64,000 bases of DNA from Nocardia concava NBRC 100430 (GCF_000308815.1 NZ_BAFX01000042.1:1-64000), one strand, 5' to 3'; positions 31,258 through 41,017 are shown, counted from the first letter of the stretch. Notes: a model not told the origin generated them from the sequence alone. Numbers and translations: made by a program.

Positions 31258-31291
31258 CCGCCGGTACCTGACCGTTGGCCCGGCACCACCC

Positions 31292-31366
31292 CGTCATTCC
31301 GGCGTGCTCTTGGCCGGAATCCACCATCTCGGTGTGGATCCCGGCCAAAAACATGCCGGGATGACG
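31292..31366. repeat. two-hairpin palindromic repeat, copy 3
   Basis: 75 bp, same orientation as copy 1: left half ATTCCGGC/GCCGGAAT, right half ATCCCGGC/GCCGGGAT. Centre CCACCATCTCGGTGTGG lets CCAC and GTGG extend the long-range arms. Lies between the phosphodiesterase and rph, both on +. Confidence 0.9.
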
Positions 31367-31441
31367 AGGGAACATTGTCGTCCCGCATAGGTTCAGCGGG
31401 CCGCGGACATCGGCGGACCGGCGGCCGTTAGGCTGCATGGC

Positions 31442-32208
<767 letters not shown>

Positions 32209-32212
<4 letters not shown>

Positions 32213-32814
32213 CCCGCGTCCTGGTCGCCAGCCGTAATGCCAAGAAGCTGAACGAACTGCGCCGCATCCTGGACGAGGCGGGTGTCGAGGGCATCGAGAT
32301 CGTCGGCCTCAACGACGTCCCGGAGTATCCCGAGGCACCCGAAACCGCCGCCACCTTCGAGGGCAATGCCCTCGCCAAGGCCCGCGACGGTTTCGCCGCC
32401 ACCGGAATCCCTTGCGTCGCAGACGATTCCGGCCTGGAGGTGGACGCCCTCAACGGCATGCCCGGCGTCCTGTCGGCGCGCTGGTCCGGTGCGCACGGCA
32501 ATGACGAGGCCAACAACACCCTGCTGCTGGCCCAGCTCGGCGATGTCCCCGACGAGCGCCGCGGCGCCCGCTTCGTCTCCGCCTGCGCCCTGGTCGCCGA
32601 CGGCGTCGAGGAGATCGTCCGCGGCGAATGGCCCGGCATCATCGGCCGGAAGCCGGTGGGCGACGGCGGTTTCGGCTACGACCCGCTGTTCTTCCCCGAC
32701 GGCGGCGACATCTCCGCGGCCCAGCTCACCCCGGCCGAGAAGGATGCCGCCTCGCACCGCGGCCGCGCCCTGCGCCAGCTGCTTCCCGCCCTGGCGGCCT
32801 TGGCCGCCAAATGA
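32209..32814 (+). CDS. rdgB: dITP/XTP pyrophosphatase
   Basis: 201 residues. Ham1/RdgB house-cleaning enzyme removing dITP, ITP and [16 protein letters not shown] is the nucleotide-binding start; [10 protein letters not shown] is the metal/catalytic block near residue 70; G-F-G-Y-D-P-L-F-F lies near 158 and S-H-R-G-R-A-L near 183. Coupled to rph by a 4-nt overlap, as Rv1340-Rv1341. Confidence 0.95.
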
Positions 32815-32831
32815 TTTCGACCCCGCGTGCC

Positions 32832-33518
32832 CTAGCGGCGCGCGGGGCGAATCAGGGTGACGCCATACGTGGCGACCCAGACCACCCACAGCAGCCAGCC
32901 GACCAATCCGATCAGGCCCAGCGGGCTGCGATGGTCGAGTTGCAGTGGCGCAAGCAGCGTCCATGTGAAAAGTATTGCGGCGGAAGTGAACCCGAGATTC
33001 GCGTGCCACTTCCGCAGTATCCCCGCGCGTAGGCCGCCGACCGACAGCCCCACCATAGCCAGGGCCAGGAAGACGCCGTTCCCGATGAACAGGGCATTGT
33101 GCAAGGTCCAGAGCCCGCCCGCGACGGCGGATCCCCGGTCCGGAATCGCGGTGAGGGTGAAGCGAATCGCGGTGACCGCCGTGAAAGTGACGGTCTGCAT
33201 GATCAATCCGGCCAGGCCGACCAGTGACCAGGCGGTGCCGTCGGCTCGCTCGTGCTCGCGCAGCAGCGCGGCGACGCTCGCCCCGAAGAGGATCACGCAC
33301 ACGAAGGCCACCGGCGCGCAGGCCCAGGCGAACTCCGCGATTCCGGCATGGTTGCTGAAGTATGTGCTGCTGTCGGCGATATTCGTGCCCGGCTCGGGCA
33401 TGCCCGAGACCAGCAGGATGCCGTTGCTGCCGAGAAGCACGAGGACGAATCCGAGCGCGGCGACCCCGCCGATGCGGCTGAAATCCCAGCCCGCGAGGTT
33501 CGAAGCTTTACTGGCCAC
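32832..33518 (-). CDS. multi-pass membrane protein, unknown function
   Basis: 228 residues, GTG start at 33518. About six hydrophobic helices: G-G-V-A-A-L-G-F-V-L-V-L-L-G-S-N, then five more, ending in a basic tail. No family recognised with certainty. Divergent from the TetR gene at 33553 with only 34 nt between, so it is the probable target of that repressor. Not part of the M. tuberculosis order here. Confidence 0.75.
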   Translation of the reverse strand: MASKASNLAGWDFSRIGGVAALGFVLVLLGSNGILLVSGMPEPGTNIADSSTYFSNHAGIAEFAWACAPVAFVCVILFGASVAALLREHERADGTAWSLVGLAGLIMQTVTFTAVTAIRFTLTAIPDRGSAVAGGLWTLHNALFIGNGVFLALAMVGLSVGGLRAGILRKWHANLGFTSAAILFTWTLLAPLQLDHRSPLGLIGLVGWLLWVVWVATYGVTLIRPARR

Positions 33519-33552
33519 ATATTCAATATAAGCTGCGTAAACCCAAAGGGGA

Positions 33553-34176
33553 ATGATGAATCAGGAGCGCCGCCGCTACGACTCGCTACGCCGGACCGCG
33601 CAGGCCCAGGAGACCGGCGCGGCCATCAGCCGTGCCGCGCGCGAGCTGTTCGTGGCGCACGGCTGGGCCGCCACCACCGTGCGCGATGTCGCCCGCGCGG
33701 CGGGCGTCTCGGTCCCGACCGTCTACGCGGCCTACGGCAACAAGACCGGCCTCACCCGCGCCCTCATCGACGCCGCCGACCTCTCTGCCGACGTGCCCGC
33801 CCTGATCGCCGAATTGGATTCCGCCGCAGGCGATCCCGCGCGCCAGCTGGCCGCCTTCGCCGCCTACGACCGCCGCCTGTTCGAGCGCGCCGGGGATGTC
33901 ATCGCCCTGGTCCGGGAGGCCGGACGCACCGAACCCGAACTCGCCGCGGCCTATACGGAGGGCCGATCCAGAGGCGACCGATCCAGGCGGGAGATCTTCG
34001 CGAGCTGGCCGGACGGCACACTCCGGCCGGGTCTGGAGGTCGCCACGGCGGTGGATGTCTGTGCGGCCCTGTGCAATATCGACGCCTACGCCACTCTCAC
34101 GTGGGAACGCGGGTGGTCACCGGATCGCGTGCAGCAATGGTGGACCGAGGCCCTTGCCCGCGAACTGCTGGCATGA
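33553..34176 (+). CDS. TetR/AcrR-family regulator
   Basis: 207 residues from ATG 33553 (ATG 33556 also possible), with AAAGGGG upstream. N-terminal helix-turn-helix: A-I-S-R-A-A-R-E-L-F-V-A-H-G-W, V-R-D-V-A-R-A-A-G-V-S-V-P-T-V-Y near residues 25-65, then a ligand-binding helical domain. Likely represses the divergent membrane protein and itself. Ligand unknown. Followed by a hairpin terminator. Confidence 0.88.
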   Translation: MMNQERRRYDSLRRTAQAQETGAAISRAARELFVAHGWAATTVRDVARAAGVSVPTVYAAYGNKTGLTRALIDAADLSADVPALIAELDSAAGDPARQLAAFAAYDRRLFERAGDVIALVREAGRTEPELAAAYTEGRSRGDRSRREIFASWPDGTLRPGLEVATAVDVCAALCNIDAYATLTWERGWSPDRVQQWWTEALARELLA

Positions 34177-34178
34177 GA

Positions 34179-34209
34179 AAGGGGTTCGAGGTGAAACCCC
34201 GAACCCCTT
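34179..34209. terminator. bidirectional terminator
   Basis: AAGGGGTTCG pairs perfectly with CGAACCCCTT (10 bp), loop 11 nt, immediately after the TetR stop codon and before the convergent DUF3817 gene. Confidence 0.75.
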
Positions 34210-34229
34210 GTGCTCGATGCTGATTCGAC

Positions 34230-34640
34230 TCAGAGGCCGAAGGCGGCCTTCACTTCGCGAGTGCGGTTGTGCTCGAAGACGAACGACAGGAACGGGATGG
34301 TGCCCGCCAGGCAGGTCAGGGCCGTGGTGGCGGGCTTCCAGCGCGCCTTGATGCCCAGGTCGATGGTGAAGACCAGGTAGATCATGTAGAAGATGCCGTG
34401 TACCTGGCCGATGTAGAACAGCCAGTGCGGGGCGGTGCTGGAATCGTCCAGCAGCAGGTACTTGTAGATCATCTCGCCGCACAGCACCAGCAGCCAGACG
34501 CCGGTGATGTAGGCGAGCGCGCGGTAGCGGATCAGCGCGCCGCGGATCTTCTCGGGCGCGGCGGCACCGAGCGGGCGGGGAGCCAGCGTGGTGGTCTCAT
34601 CGGCGACCGGTGTTTTCGCGGTGTTGTCGCTGGTGCTCAA
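34230..34640 (-). CDS. DUF3817 membrane protein (Rv1342c-like)
   Basis: 136 residues. Polar N-terminus of about 35 residues, then I-R-Y-R-A-L-A-Y-I-T-G-V-W-L-L-V-L, W-L-F-Y-I-G-Q-V-H-G-I-F-Y-M-I-Y and a third helix. Second DUF3817 gene of the window (the other is at 5705). Start overlaps the lprD-like stop by 4 nt, so both form one unit in the Rv1343c-Rv1342c order. Confidence 0.85.
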   Translation of the reverse strand: MSTSDNTAKTPVADETTTLAPRPLGAAAPEKIRGALIRYRALAYITGVWLLVLCGEMIYKYLLLDDSSTAPHWLFYIGQVHGIFYMIYLVFTIDLGIKARWKPATTALTCLAGTIPFLSFVFEHNRTREVKAAFGL

Positions 34641-35092
34641 CCGGCGCTCCTCTCGGGGTGGTGCAGCCCGGCCGCACGGACCTTCTCATCCATATCGCGG
34701 GCGTGCAGATCGGCCAGGTACCTGTTGTATTCGGCGAGCTCGGGATCATCGTCCTTGGCCGCCGTCGGGCGCTCCGGCAGGATGCCCGCCGGAATCTCGC
34801 GCGGCGCCGCCGATTTCGGCCGGCGCGGCCGAGGATCGGGGGCGTCGACCGGAATGGACTCGACTTCGGGTGCGTCTTCGCGCTTGGCTTCCTTCTCCAA
34901 GCGCACGAACCGGATGTAAGCCCACACCACGAATCCCGCGAACAACGGCCACTGCAAGGCGTAGCCGAGATTCTGATACGTGCCGCCACCGGATTCGAAT
35001 CGAGTCCACTGCCAATAGCCCAGTCCCAGGCACGCCAGGAAAGCCACGACCACGAACACGATCAGGGCCGGACGGCGATGGGGAGCGGACAC
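34637..35092 (-). CDS. LprD-like membrane protein (Rv1343c counterpart)
   Basis: 151 residues. First helix A-L-I-V-F-V-V-V-A-F-L-A-C-L-G-L-G-Y-W-Q-W-T-R-F near residues 9-32, second helix Y-A-L-Q-W-P-L-F-A-G-F-V-V-W-A-Y, then a Pro/Arg/Asp-rich cytoplasmic tail. Cys in L-A-C-L-G-L has been read as a lipobox in LprD, but it sits in a membrane span and the lipoprotein reading is doubtful. Coupled to the DUF3817 gene. A 16-bp inverted repeat lies just upstream. Confidence 0.8.
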   Translation of the reverse strand: MSAPHRRPALIVFVVVAFLACLGLGYWQWTRFESGGGTYQNLGYALQWPLFAGFVVWAYIRFVRLEKEAKREDAPEVESIPVDAPDPRPRRPKSAAPREIPAGILPERPTAAKDDDPELAEYNRYLADLHARDMDEKVRAAGLHHPERSAG

Positions 35093-35104
35093 GACCTCTA
35101 CGGT

Positions 35105-35137
35105 ACCTGCCTACTACGGGTCCCGTAGTAGGCAGGT
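35105..35137. promoter_or_regulatory. 16-bp perfect inverted repeat
   Basis: ACCTGCCTACTACGGG and CCCGTAGTAGGCAGGT around a single T. It lies in the 52-nt gap between the end of the SDR gene and the start of the lprD-like gene, both on the minus strand. It may be an intrinsic terminator for the SDR gene, though no T-run follows, or an operator for the lprD-DUF3817 unit. GC content and length are higher than a usual TetR operator. Confidence 0.6.
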
Positions 35138-35144
35138 GTGCTGG

Positions 35145-36020
35145 TTAGAACTTGTATGTGACCCCGGTCAAACGCTCCGACTCTTCCCACAGGCGGCGCT
35201 GCAGATCGCGGTCCTGCGAAATCTTGCTCGACGGCGATGCCTCGACCGGTCCCTGGCTGCCGAACCAGCGGGTCGGACCCCAGTAGACGTTCGGGTCGGC
35301 GTCGGTCTTGGTGGCCGCGAACAACGAGGAGTAGGCCGCGTGGAACGGCGACTGGCCCACGATCCGGATGAAGGGCTTGGAGACCTTGTCCAGGAGGGTT
35401 TCGGTCTGGGTGAACAGGTCGGTCGCCGAGACGCCCGGGTGCACGGCGTAGGAGCGCTTGGTCGATCCCGCCGCCTCGAGCCGGTGCTGGAGTTCGCGGG
35501 CGAACATCAGATTCGACAGCTTGGCCTGCGCGTAGGCGAGATTGCGCTGGTAGCGGCGGTTCTCGTAGTTGAGGTCGTCGATCCACAGCTTGGGGGTCTG
35601 CTTGTGGGCGATGGAGGCCAGCGTGACCACCCGGTCGCGCACCCGGTCCAGCAGCAGCCCGGTCAGCGCGTAGTGGCCGAGATGGTTGACGCCCCACTGG
35701 GTTTCGAACCCGTCCTTGGTGCGTGAGAACGGAATGTTCATCAGGCCCGCGTTATTGATGAGCACGTCGAATTCGCCCTGGCTGTCGGCGAACTCGCGCA
35801 CCGAGGCGAGGTCGGCCAGGTCCAGCGTCGCGACCCGCACATCGCCCTCGATGCGGTCGGCCACCTGCTGCGCCTTGGCGGCATTGCGGCAGGCCATGAT
35901 GACGGTCGCGCCCTTGCCCGCGAGCACCTTGGTGGTCTGCTCGCCGAGCCCGCCATTGGCGCCGGTGATCACGAAGGTGCGTCCGGACTGGTCCGAAATT
36001 TCGCTGGGCTTCCATGCCAT
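35145..36020 (-). CDS. short-chain dehydrogenase/reductase (retinol-dehydrogenase-like)
   Basis: 291 residues. Rossmann fold with T-G-A-N-G-G-L-G near residue 20, L-D-L-A-D-L-A-S, N-N-A-G-L-M, catalytic Ser in L-A-S-I-A-H and Tyr/Lys in Y-A-Q-A-K-L-S-N. R-N in the C-R-N-A-A-K-A segment after beta-2 suggests NADP preference. The build fits the SDR group annotated as oxidoreductase or retinol dehydrogenase-like in actinobacteria; natural substrate unknown. Divergent from a TetR gene, with a palindrome between that fits its operator. Confidence 0.88.
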   Translation of the reverse strand: MAWKPSEISDQSGRTFVITGANGGLGEQTTKVLAGKGATVIMACRNAAKAQQVADRIEGDVRVATLDLADLASVREFADSQGEFDVLINNAGLMNIPFSRTKDGFETQWGVNHLGHYALTGLLLDRVRDRVVTLASIAHKQTPKLWIDDLNYENRRYQRNLAYAQAKLSNLMFARELQHRLEAAGSTKRSYAVHPGVSATDLFTQTETLLDKVSKPFIRIVGQSPFHAAYSSLFAATKTDADPNVYWGPTRWFGSQGPVEASPSSKISQDRDLQRRLWEESERLTGVTYKF

Positions 36021-36057
36021 GGCTGTGTGACCTCACAATTCGAGTCGTTTGTTCGAC

Positions 36058-36073
36058 CTTACTTCAGAGTAAG
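36058..36073. promoter_or_regulatory. TetR operator candidate
   Basis: CTTACT-TCAG-AGTAAG, six perfect pairs, 38 nt before the SDR start codon and 85 nt before the TetR start. Size and placement fit a TetR dimer site controlling the SDR gene. Confidence 0.55.
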
Positions 36074-36121
36074 TTCCGGCGATAGACCGGAGTGGTGAAG
36101 CCGGGAGCCGCGGGCAGAAAC

Positions 36122-36151
36122 TTGTGACAGTCATAAAAAGATGCTGATAAT
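36122..36151 (+). promoter_or_regulatory. promoter of the TetR gene
   Basis: TTGTGA and GATAAT separated by 18 nt. The -10 hexamer ends 6 nt before ATG 36158, which leaves no room for a ribosome-binding site; the mRNA would be leaderless, a common actinobacterial form. Confidence 0.5.
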
Positions 36152-36157
36152 GAGTTT

Positions 36158-36814
36158 ATGACATCCTCGCCGACCGGCGCGCCACTGGGCCTGCGCGAGC
36201 GCAAGAAGCTGCAGACCAGGCAGAACATCTCGAACACCGCGACCAGGCTGTTCATGGAGCGCGGGTACGACACGGTCACCATCGCCGAGATCGCGGAGGC
36301 CGCGGAGGTCGCCAAGATGACGGTGACGAACTACTTCCCGCGCAAGGAAGACCTGGTGCTGGATATTCACGACGCCTTCGTCGCGGGCCCGGCAGACACC
36401 GTGCGCGGGCGGCGGTCCGGCGAGTCGGCGCTGGCGGCGCTGCGGCGGGTGTATCTGGCCGCGGTGGCCGGGAAGGATGCGGTGCTGGCGGGATTCTCGG
36501 GGCCGGATTTCGCGGCCCTGCTCACCGGAAGTCCCGCCTTGGTCGCGCGGCTGCGTGAGTTCCACGAGGATCGTGAGCGCCTGCTGGCCGAGGTCCTGGC
36601 CGAGGAAACCGGCGCTCCCGCAGGAGATTTCACGGCGCGGGTGGCGGCCGCGCTGCTGGGTGGTGTGCATAGAGTGCTGTTCGAGGAGGTGTTGCGCCGC
36701 ACGGTCGAGGGGGAGTCGAACGAGACCATCGCGGCCGCCCTGACCGAGCGGGCCGCCACCGCCTTCGACACCTTGGAGCCCGCGCTCGGCGACTACGCCA
36801 TCCGATCGAACTGA
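36158..36814 (+). CDS. TetR/AcrR-family regulator
   Basis: 218 residues. Helix-turn-helix: Q-N-I-S-N-T-A-T-R-L-F-M-E-R-G-Y near residue 22, I-A-E-I-A-E-A-A-E-V-A-K-M-T-V-T-N-Y-F-P near 45-65, then a helical ligand domain with a MftR-like look. Divergent from the SDR gene, its likely target. 76 nt upstream of the DHA2 exporter in the same direction, so it may also control that gene. Confidence 0.88.
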   Translation: MTSSPTGAPLGLRERKKLQTRQNISNTATRLFMERGYDTVTIAEIAEAAEVAKMTVTNYFPRKEDLVLDIHDAFVAGPADTVRGRRSGESALAALRRVYLAAVAGKDAVLAGFSGPDFAALLTGSPALVARLREFHEDRERLLAEVLAEETGAPAGDFTARVAAALLGGVHRVLFEEVLRRTVEGESNETIAAALTERAATAFDTLEPALGDYAIRSN

Positions 36815-36890
36815 TCGGTCGCCCTGCCGTATTGCCCGGTTTGCCGTGTCGTTGCCGGATCATCGCTGGTGAGCGCCACATACTGGGCCG

Positions 36891-38930
36891 ATGACCGGTG
36901 CCAGCGTCACCGCCGAGCAGCCCACCGCGCCACAGCCCTTGAGCAAGGCGCGCAGAAACGTCATCTTCGGAACCGTCGCCCTCGGCATGCTCATGGCCGC
37001 GCTCGACTCCACCATCGTCTCCACGGCCCTGCCGACCATCGTCGCGGACCTGGGCGGGGCCGGGCACATGGCGTGGGTGGTCACCTCGTATCTGGTGGCC
37101 GAGGCCATCGCGACCGCGCTGTCCGGCAAGTTCGGCGACCTGTTCGGCCGCAAGCTGGTGTTCCAGCTCAGCGGCGCCATCTTCATCATCGGCTCGATGA
37201 TCGCCGGGCTCTCCCAGGGCATGACGCTGCTGATCGTCGCGCGGGCCATCCAGGGTCTAGGCGCGGGCGGGCTCATGGTCACCTCCATGGCGCTGATCGC
37301 CGATGTCATCCCGCTGCGCGAGCGCGGCAAGTACCAGGGCGCGCTGGGCGCGGTCTTCGGCATCACCACGGTCATCGGGCCGACGCTGGGCGGCCTGTTC
37401 ACCGACCATCTGAGCTGGCGCTGGTGCTTCTACGTGAACGTTCCCGTCGCCATCGTCATGATCGCGCTGGCGGCCCGCACGATTCCGATGACCAAGGCGG
37501 TCGTCAAGCCGATCGTGGACTACCTCGGCATCGCCCTGGTCGCCGTCGGTGTCACCTGCCTGATCCTCGGATTGGAATGGGGCGGACAGGAATACGCGTG
37601 GGGCTCGTCCATGATCCTCGGGCTGTTCGGGGCCGCGGCGGTGCTGCTGGCCACCTTCGTGTTCGCGGAGTTCCGGGCCAAGGAGCCGATGCTGCCCATG
37701 CATCTGTTCCGCAGCAATGTCTTCACGGTGTGCTCGATCCTGAGCTTCATCGTCGGCTTCGCACTGCTGGGCGCGATGACCTACCTGCCCGCGTATCTGC
37801 AATACGTGGAAGGCGTTTCGGCGACCGCGTCGGGTGTGCGCACGCTGCCGCTGGTGGTCGGATTGTTCTTCACCTCCATCCTGTCCGGCAATATCGTCGG
37901 AAAGACGGGGCACTACAAGATCTTCCCGATTCTCGGCTGCGCGATCATGGCGGTGGGCCTGTACCTCATGTCGACCATGGGGCCGGGCACCGGCTTCTGG
38001 CTCATGTCGCTGTACATGCTGATCCTCGGCCTGGGCGTCGGTCTGGCCATGCAGGTGCTGACCATCGCCGTGCAGAACAGCGTCCCCTATTCGGATCTGG
38101 GCACCGCGACCTCCGGGGTCACCTTCTTCCGCACCATCGGCAGCGCCTTCGGCACCACCGTGTTCGGCACCCTCTACTCGAATCAGCTGCGGCCGCATCT
38201 GGCCTCGGCGCTGATGGAGACGCGGGTGCCGCCGGAGTCGGCGCAGAATCCGGCGCTGCTGCGGGAGCTGCCGAAGGAACAGTCCATGCCGATCGTGCAG
38301 GCGTACGCGGACTCCATCGATTTCGTCTTCCGCTGGGTGGTGCCGGTGGCGCTGCTCGGCTTCGTGGTGGCGTTCTTCCTGAAGCAGGTGAAGCTGCGCG
38401 ACAGCGCGCGGGCCGAGGCCACCGATGTGGGGGAGCAGTTCTCCATGCCGGATTCGGCGGACCGGCTGGTGCAGTTGGAGCGGGGCATCGCGCGGGTGCT
38501 GCGCAAGCTGCGCGACAATGCCGTGCCGGATCCGGGAATCCTTGCGGCGGCGGGCAGTTCGCTGGGCCGCGATGAGGCGTGGGCGCTGGGGCAGGTGCGC
38601 ATGTACAACCGCCTGCGCGGCACCGCGACGCTGGACGATATTGCCCGAACCCATTGGATCCCTGCCGAATTGATCGGCCCGGTATACGAGAAGGCCGAAC
38701 GTGACGGCCTGCTCCGGCGCGACGGCGACGTCCTGAACCTGACCGACAAGGGCGTCGAAGAAGTCGACCGGGTGCGTGGCGCGTGGAAGCACTGGCTCGA
38801 AACTCAGCTCACCGATTGGGATTCCACCGATCCTGCCGATCGCGAACTGCTGGATCAAGCCATCGACAATATCGCCACCAAACTCCTCGACGAGGCCGAC
38901 CGGCCCGATGTCCTGCCGGTCGGCCGCTGA
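36891..38930 (+). CDS. DHA2 (EmrB/QacA) MFS exporter with fused C-terminal winged helix
   Basis: 679 residues, about 150 more than a standard 14-helix DHA2 pump. Residues about 20-505 are the transporter: [14 protein letters not shown] in helix 1, [10 protein letters not shown] loop 2-3 motif A, and the motif C region [10 protein letters not shown]. Residues about 535-670 are soluble and look like a MarR-type winged helix ([30 protein letters not shown]). Expels drugs or hydrophobic compounds by proton antiport; the tail could sense substrate or bind DNA (inference). Follows a TetR gene. Confidence 0.9.
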   Translation: MTGASVTAEQPTAPQPLSKARRNVIFGTVALGMLMAALDSTIVSTALPTIVADLGGAGHMAWVVTSYLVAEAIATALSGKFGDLFGRKLVFQLSGAIFIIGSMIAGLSQGMTLLIVARAIQGLGAGGLMVTSMALIADVIPLRERGKYQGALGAVFGITTVIGPTLGGLFTDHLSWRWCFYVNVPVAIVMIALAARTIPMTKAVVKPIVDYLGIALVAVGVTCLILGLEWGGQEYAWGSSMILGLFGAAAVLLATFVFAEFRAKEPMLPMHLFRSNVFTVCSILSFIVGFALLGAMTYLPAYLQYVEGVSATASGVRTLPLVVGLFFTSILSGNIVGKTGHYKIFPILGCAIMAVGLYLMSTMGPGTGFWLMSLYMLILGLGVGLAMQVLTIAVQNSVPYSDLGTATSGVTFFRTIGSAFGTTVFGTLYSNQLRPHLASALMETRVPPESAQNPALLRELPKEQSMPIVQAYADSIDFVFRWVVPVALLGFVVAFFLKQVKLRDSARAEATDVGEQFSMPDSADRLVQLERGIARVLRKLRDNAVPDPGILAAAGSSLGRDEAWALGQVRMYNRLRGTATLDDIARTHWIPAELIGPVYEKAERDGLLRRDGDVLNLTDKGVEEVDRVRGAWKHWLETQLTDWDSTDPADRELLDQAIDNIATKLLDEADRPDVLPVGR

Positions 38931-38943
38931 GCGGATCTCGCGA

Positions 38944-40143
38944 TCAGGCGTCGACCTTGGCCGGTCGCACCGTGGCATCCCAGTCGATTCGGAACCGCTG
39001 CTCGCCGCCGAGCATCTGCTCCGGATCCATGCGCTTGAACATCATCGGCATCATGATCTGCATGGCCTTGCGGGCGATCGGCCCGGCCGCCTTGGTCCGA
39101 TTCATCCGCGCCACCCGGGCCGCGACGCCCTCCACCCGCGGGCGGCGCAGCGCCTCGTAGGTGGCGAAAGCCCGTGCCGGATCATCGATATCGCGCAGGC
39201 AGCGCGCCAGTTCGATACCGCTCTCGATGGCCAGCGAGGCCCCCTGCCCGGAGGTATTGCTGGGCGCGTGGATGGCGTCGCCGGTGAGCACCATGCGGCC
39301 CCGGTACCAGTGCGGCACCGACGGCATGACGTGCAGCGCTCCGACCACGGACAGCTCGGCCGCGGTGGTGTTGCGGGCCAGCCGCTCGCCCGGCTCCTCC
39401 CCGGCGTACGCCTCGCGCAGCCGGCGCAGCCATTCCTCGGCCGGTATGGCCTGGGCCTCGGTCAGCGAGTAGTACTGCTCGCTGGGCAGATTCGCACCCC
39501 ACGCGACGCGGCCGTCGGGCATGGCCCAGTACAGGTAGTAGGCCCGCTTGCCGAAGGAGAAGACCATCTGCTCCGGTTCCAGGTCGATATCGCATTCGGT
39601 GTAGGCGCCGAGTCCGAGCATGCGCAGATACGTCGGCCCGGGAGCGTTCGGATCGACCAGGGTGCGCACGGTGGAACGGATTCCGTCCGCGCCGATGAGC
39701 ACGTCGGCGGTGGCGCTGCTGCCGTCGGCGAAGATCGCGGTCACGCCGCCGGCGTGCTCCTCGACCTCGACCAGCCGCTTGTCGTACTCGAAGCGGACAC
39801 CGGCGGCGACCGCATTGTCGTGCAGGATCTCGTGCAGCACGGGACGGTCGATCGCCTGCAGCGGCTCGACGTTCTCGAGCCCGGGCAGGTCGAAACGCTT
39901 GCCGTTCACCGACATCGAGGATTTGGAGATGGGGACGGCCTGCGCGCGCACCGCGTCGGCGGCCCCGACGATCTCGAGGGCGGCGACGCCGTTGGGTGCG
40001 AGCGCCAGATTGGATCCGATGCCGTAGGCGGGGCCCGGGTAGGCCTCGAAGACGGTGACATCGATGCCCGCCTTGTGCAGGGCGGTCGCGGTGACGGGAC
40101 CGGAAATGCCGCCGCCGATGACGATTGCGGAGTTGGTAGACAT
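38944..40143 (-). CDS. FAD-dependent monooxygenase (PHBH-type)
   Basis: 399 residues. FAD-binding Rossmann start A-I-V-I-G-G-G-I-S-G-P-V-T, central D-V-L-I-G-A-D-G-I-R-S-T-V (the D-G motif), and L-T-G-D-A-I-H-A-P-S-N-T-S-G-Q-G-A-S (ribityl-contact G-D motif). Group A flavoprotein hydroxylase; substrate unknown, aromatic or polyketide-like by family. Downstream of the PadR gene on the same strand with a 211-nt gap that holds two palindromes, so PadR or another repressor may control it. Confidence 0.88.
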   Translation of the reverse strand: MSTNSAIVIGGGISGPVTATALHKAGIDVTVFEAYPGPAYGIGSNLALAPNGVAALEIVGAADAVRAQAVPISKSSMSVNGKRFDLPGLENVEPLQAIDRPVLHEILHDNAVAAGVRFEYDKRLVEVEEHAGGVTAIFADGSSATADVLIGADGIRSTVRTLVDPNAPGPTYLRMLGLGAYTECDIDLEPEQMVFSFGKRAYYLYWAMPDGRVAWGANLPSEQYYSLTEAQAIPAEEWLRRLREAYAGEEPGERLARNTTAAELSVVGALHVMPSVPHWYRGRMVLTGDAIHAPSNTSGQGASLAIESGIELARCLRDIDDPARAFATYEALRRPRVEGVAARVARMNRTKAAGPIARKAMQIMMPMMFKRMDPEQMLGGEQRFRIDWDATVRPAKVDA

Positions 40144-40160
40144 GGTTCTCTCCAGAAGGT

Positions 40161-40189
40161 GTTCGTAGGTTTTTCGAAAAACCCCGAAC
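40161..40189. promoter_or_regulatory. palindrome upstream of monooxygenase gene
   Basis: GGTTTTTCGAAAAACC at 40168-40183 is a perfect 16-bp palindrome; flanking GTTCG and CGAAC extend it by five pairs past a small internal loop. It lies 18 nt before the start codon, where an operator would block transcription. Confidence 0.55.
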
Positions 40190-40322
40190 CGGCGCGCGTA
40201 TGGAGAACCCAGTTATCCTGTAGTTGCCAAACTCGGTGCCGGGTTCGCCTGCACGGACGCGGTTCGAGACGGTGTGTTCCCGGGCTTCGGCGGCGGTGTT
40301 GCAGCACCCCCGTCGGGGCCCG

Positions 40323-40337
40323 GTCCATTGCATGGAC
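40323..40337. promoter_or_regulatory. short inverted repeat after padR-type gene
   Basis: GTCCAT-TGC-ATGGAC, six perfect pairs around three bases, between the PadR stop and the monooxygenase gene. Could be part of a second operator. The rest of the gap shows nothing else. Confidence 0.35.
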
Positions 40338-40354
40338 GGTGTTCGAGCGTGTGA

Positions 40355-41017
40355 TCAGCCCTGGTCGGTGTCCGGCGCGGGCGCTCCCCCTTCCGCCAAT
40401 TCGACGAGCTCGGCGGGCATGACGCCGTCGCGATGCCAGGCGCGCCAGACCTCCGTATCGGGGAAGCTGCCGTCGGCCAGCGAATCGCGCAGGGCGCGAG
40501 CCCAATCGGCCTCCGCGCTCAGCATGGTCAGCTCATAGTCGTCTTCGACCAGGAAAAGGCGCGGCACTGTGCCTTCCAGAGCGGCCAATTGGGCGCGGGA
40601 TTCGGTAATGGTCTTGTCCAGCTTGGTGATTCGCTGGGTGAGCAGGTCGATGACCTCGTCGGGCGGCAGCACCGACAGGACGGACAGCCCGGCCAGGAAC
40701 CGGCCCTTCTCGGCCTCCGGCTCGGAGACGAGTTCCCTTGTCCAGTCGGTGAGTTCGGCACGCCCGGCCTCGGTGATCCGGTAGATGGTCCGCTCCGGCC
40801 GCGCCCCGTCGCGCTCGCTGCCGGTGACCTCCAGGAAGCCGTGCTTGGTGAGGTTGTCCACGACGGTGTAGAGCGATCCCCACTTGATGCTCATATCGGA
40901 TTCCTTGCCCCATGCCCGCAACCTGGCAGCGATCTCGTACCGGTGCATGGGCTGGACGGCCAGGGCGGAGAGCACCGCCAACCCCATCAGATTGGCGACC
41001 TTGCGCTTGCGGGCCAT
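40355..41017 (-). CDS. PadR-family regulator
   Basis: 220 residues. N-terminal winged helix (residues about 10-95): L-A-V-L-S-A-L-A-V-Q-P-M-H-R-Y-E-I-A, then I-K-W-G-S-L-Y-T-V-V-D-N-L and a wing. The C-terminal half is the Vir-act-alpha helical dimerisation domain. PadR proteins usually repress a nearby enzyme or efflux gene in response to a small aromatic ligand. FAD monooxygenases lie on both sides (38944 and 41140), the likely targets. Confidence 0.88.
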   Translation of the reverse strand: MARKRKVANLMGLAVLSALAVQPMHRYEIAARLRAWGKESDMSIKWGSLYTVVDNLTKHGFLEVTGSERDGARPERTIYRITEAGRAELTDWTRELVSEPEAEKGRFLAGLSVLSVLPPDEVIDLLTQRITKLDKTITESRAQLAALEGTVPRLFLVEDDYELTMLSAEADWARALRDSLADGSFPDTEVWRAWHRDGVMPAELVELAEGGAPAPDTDQG

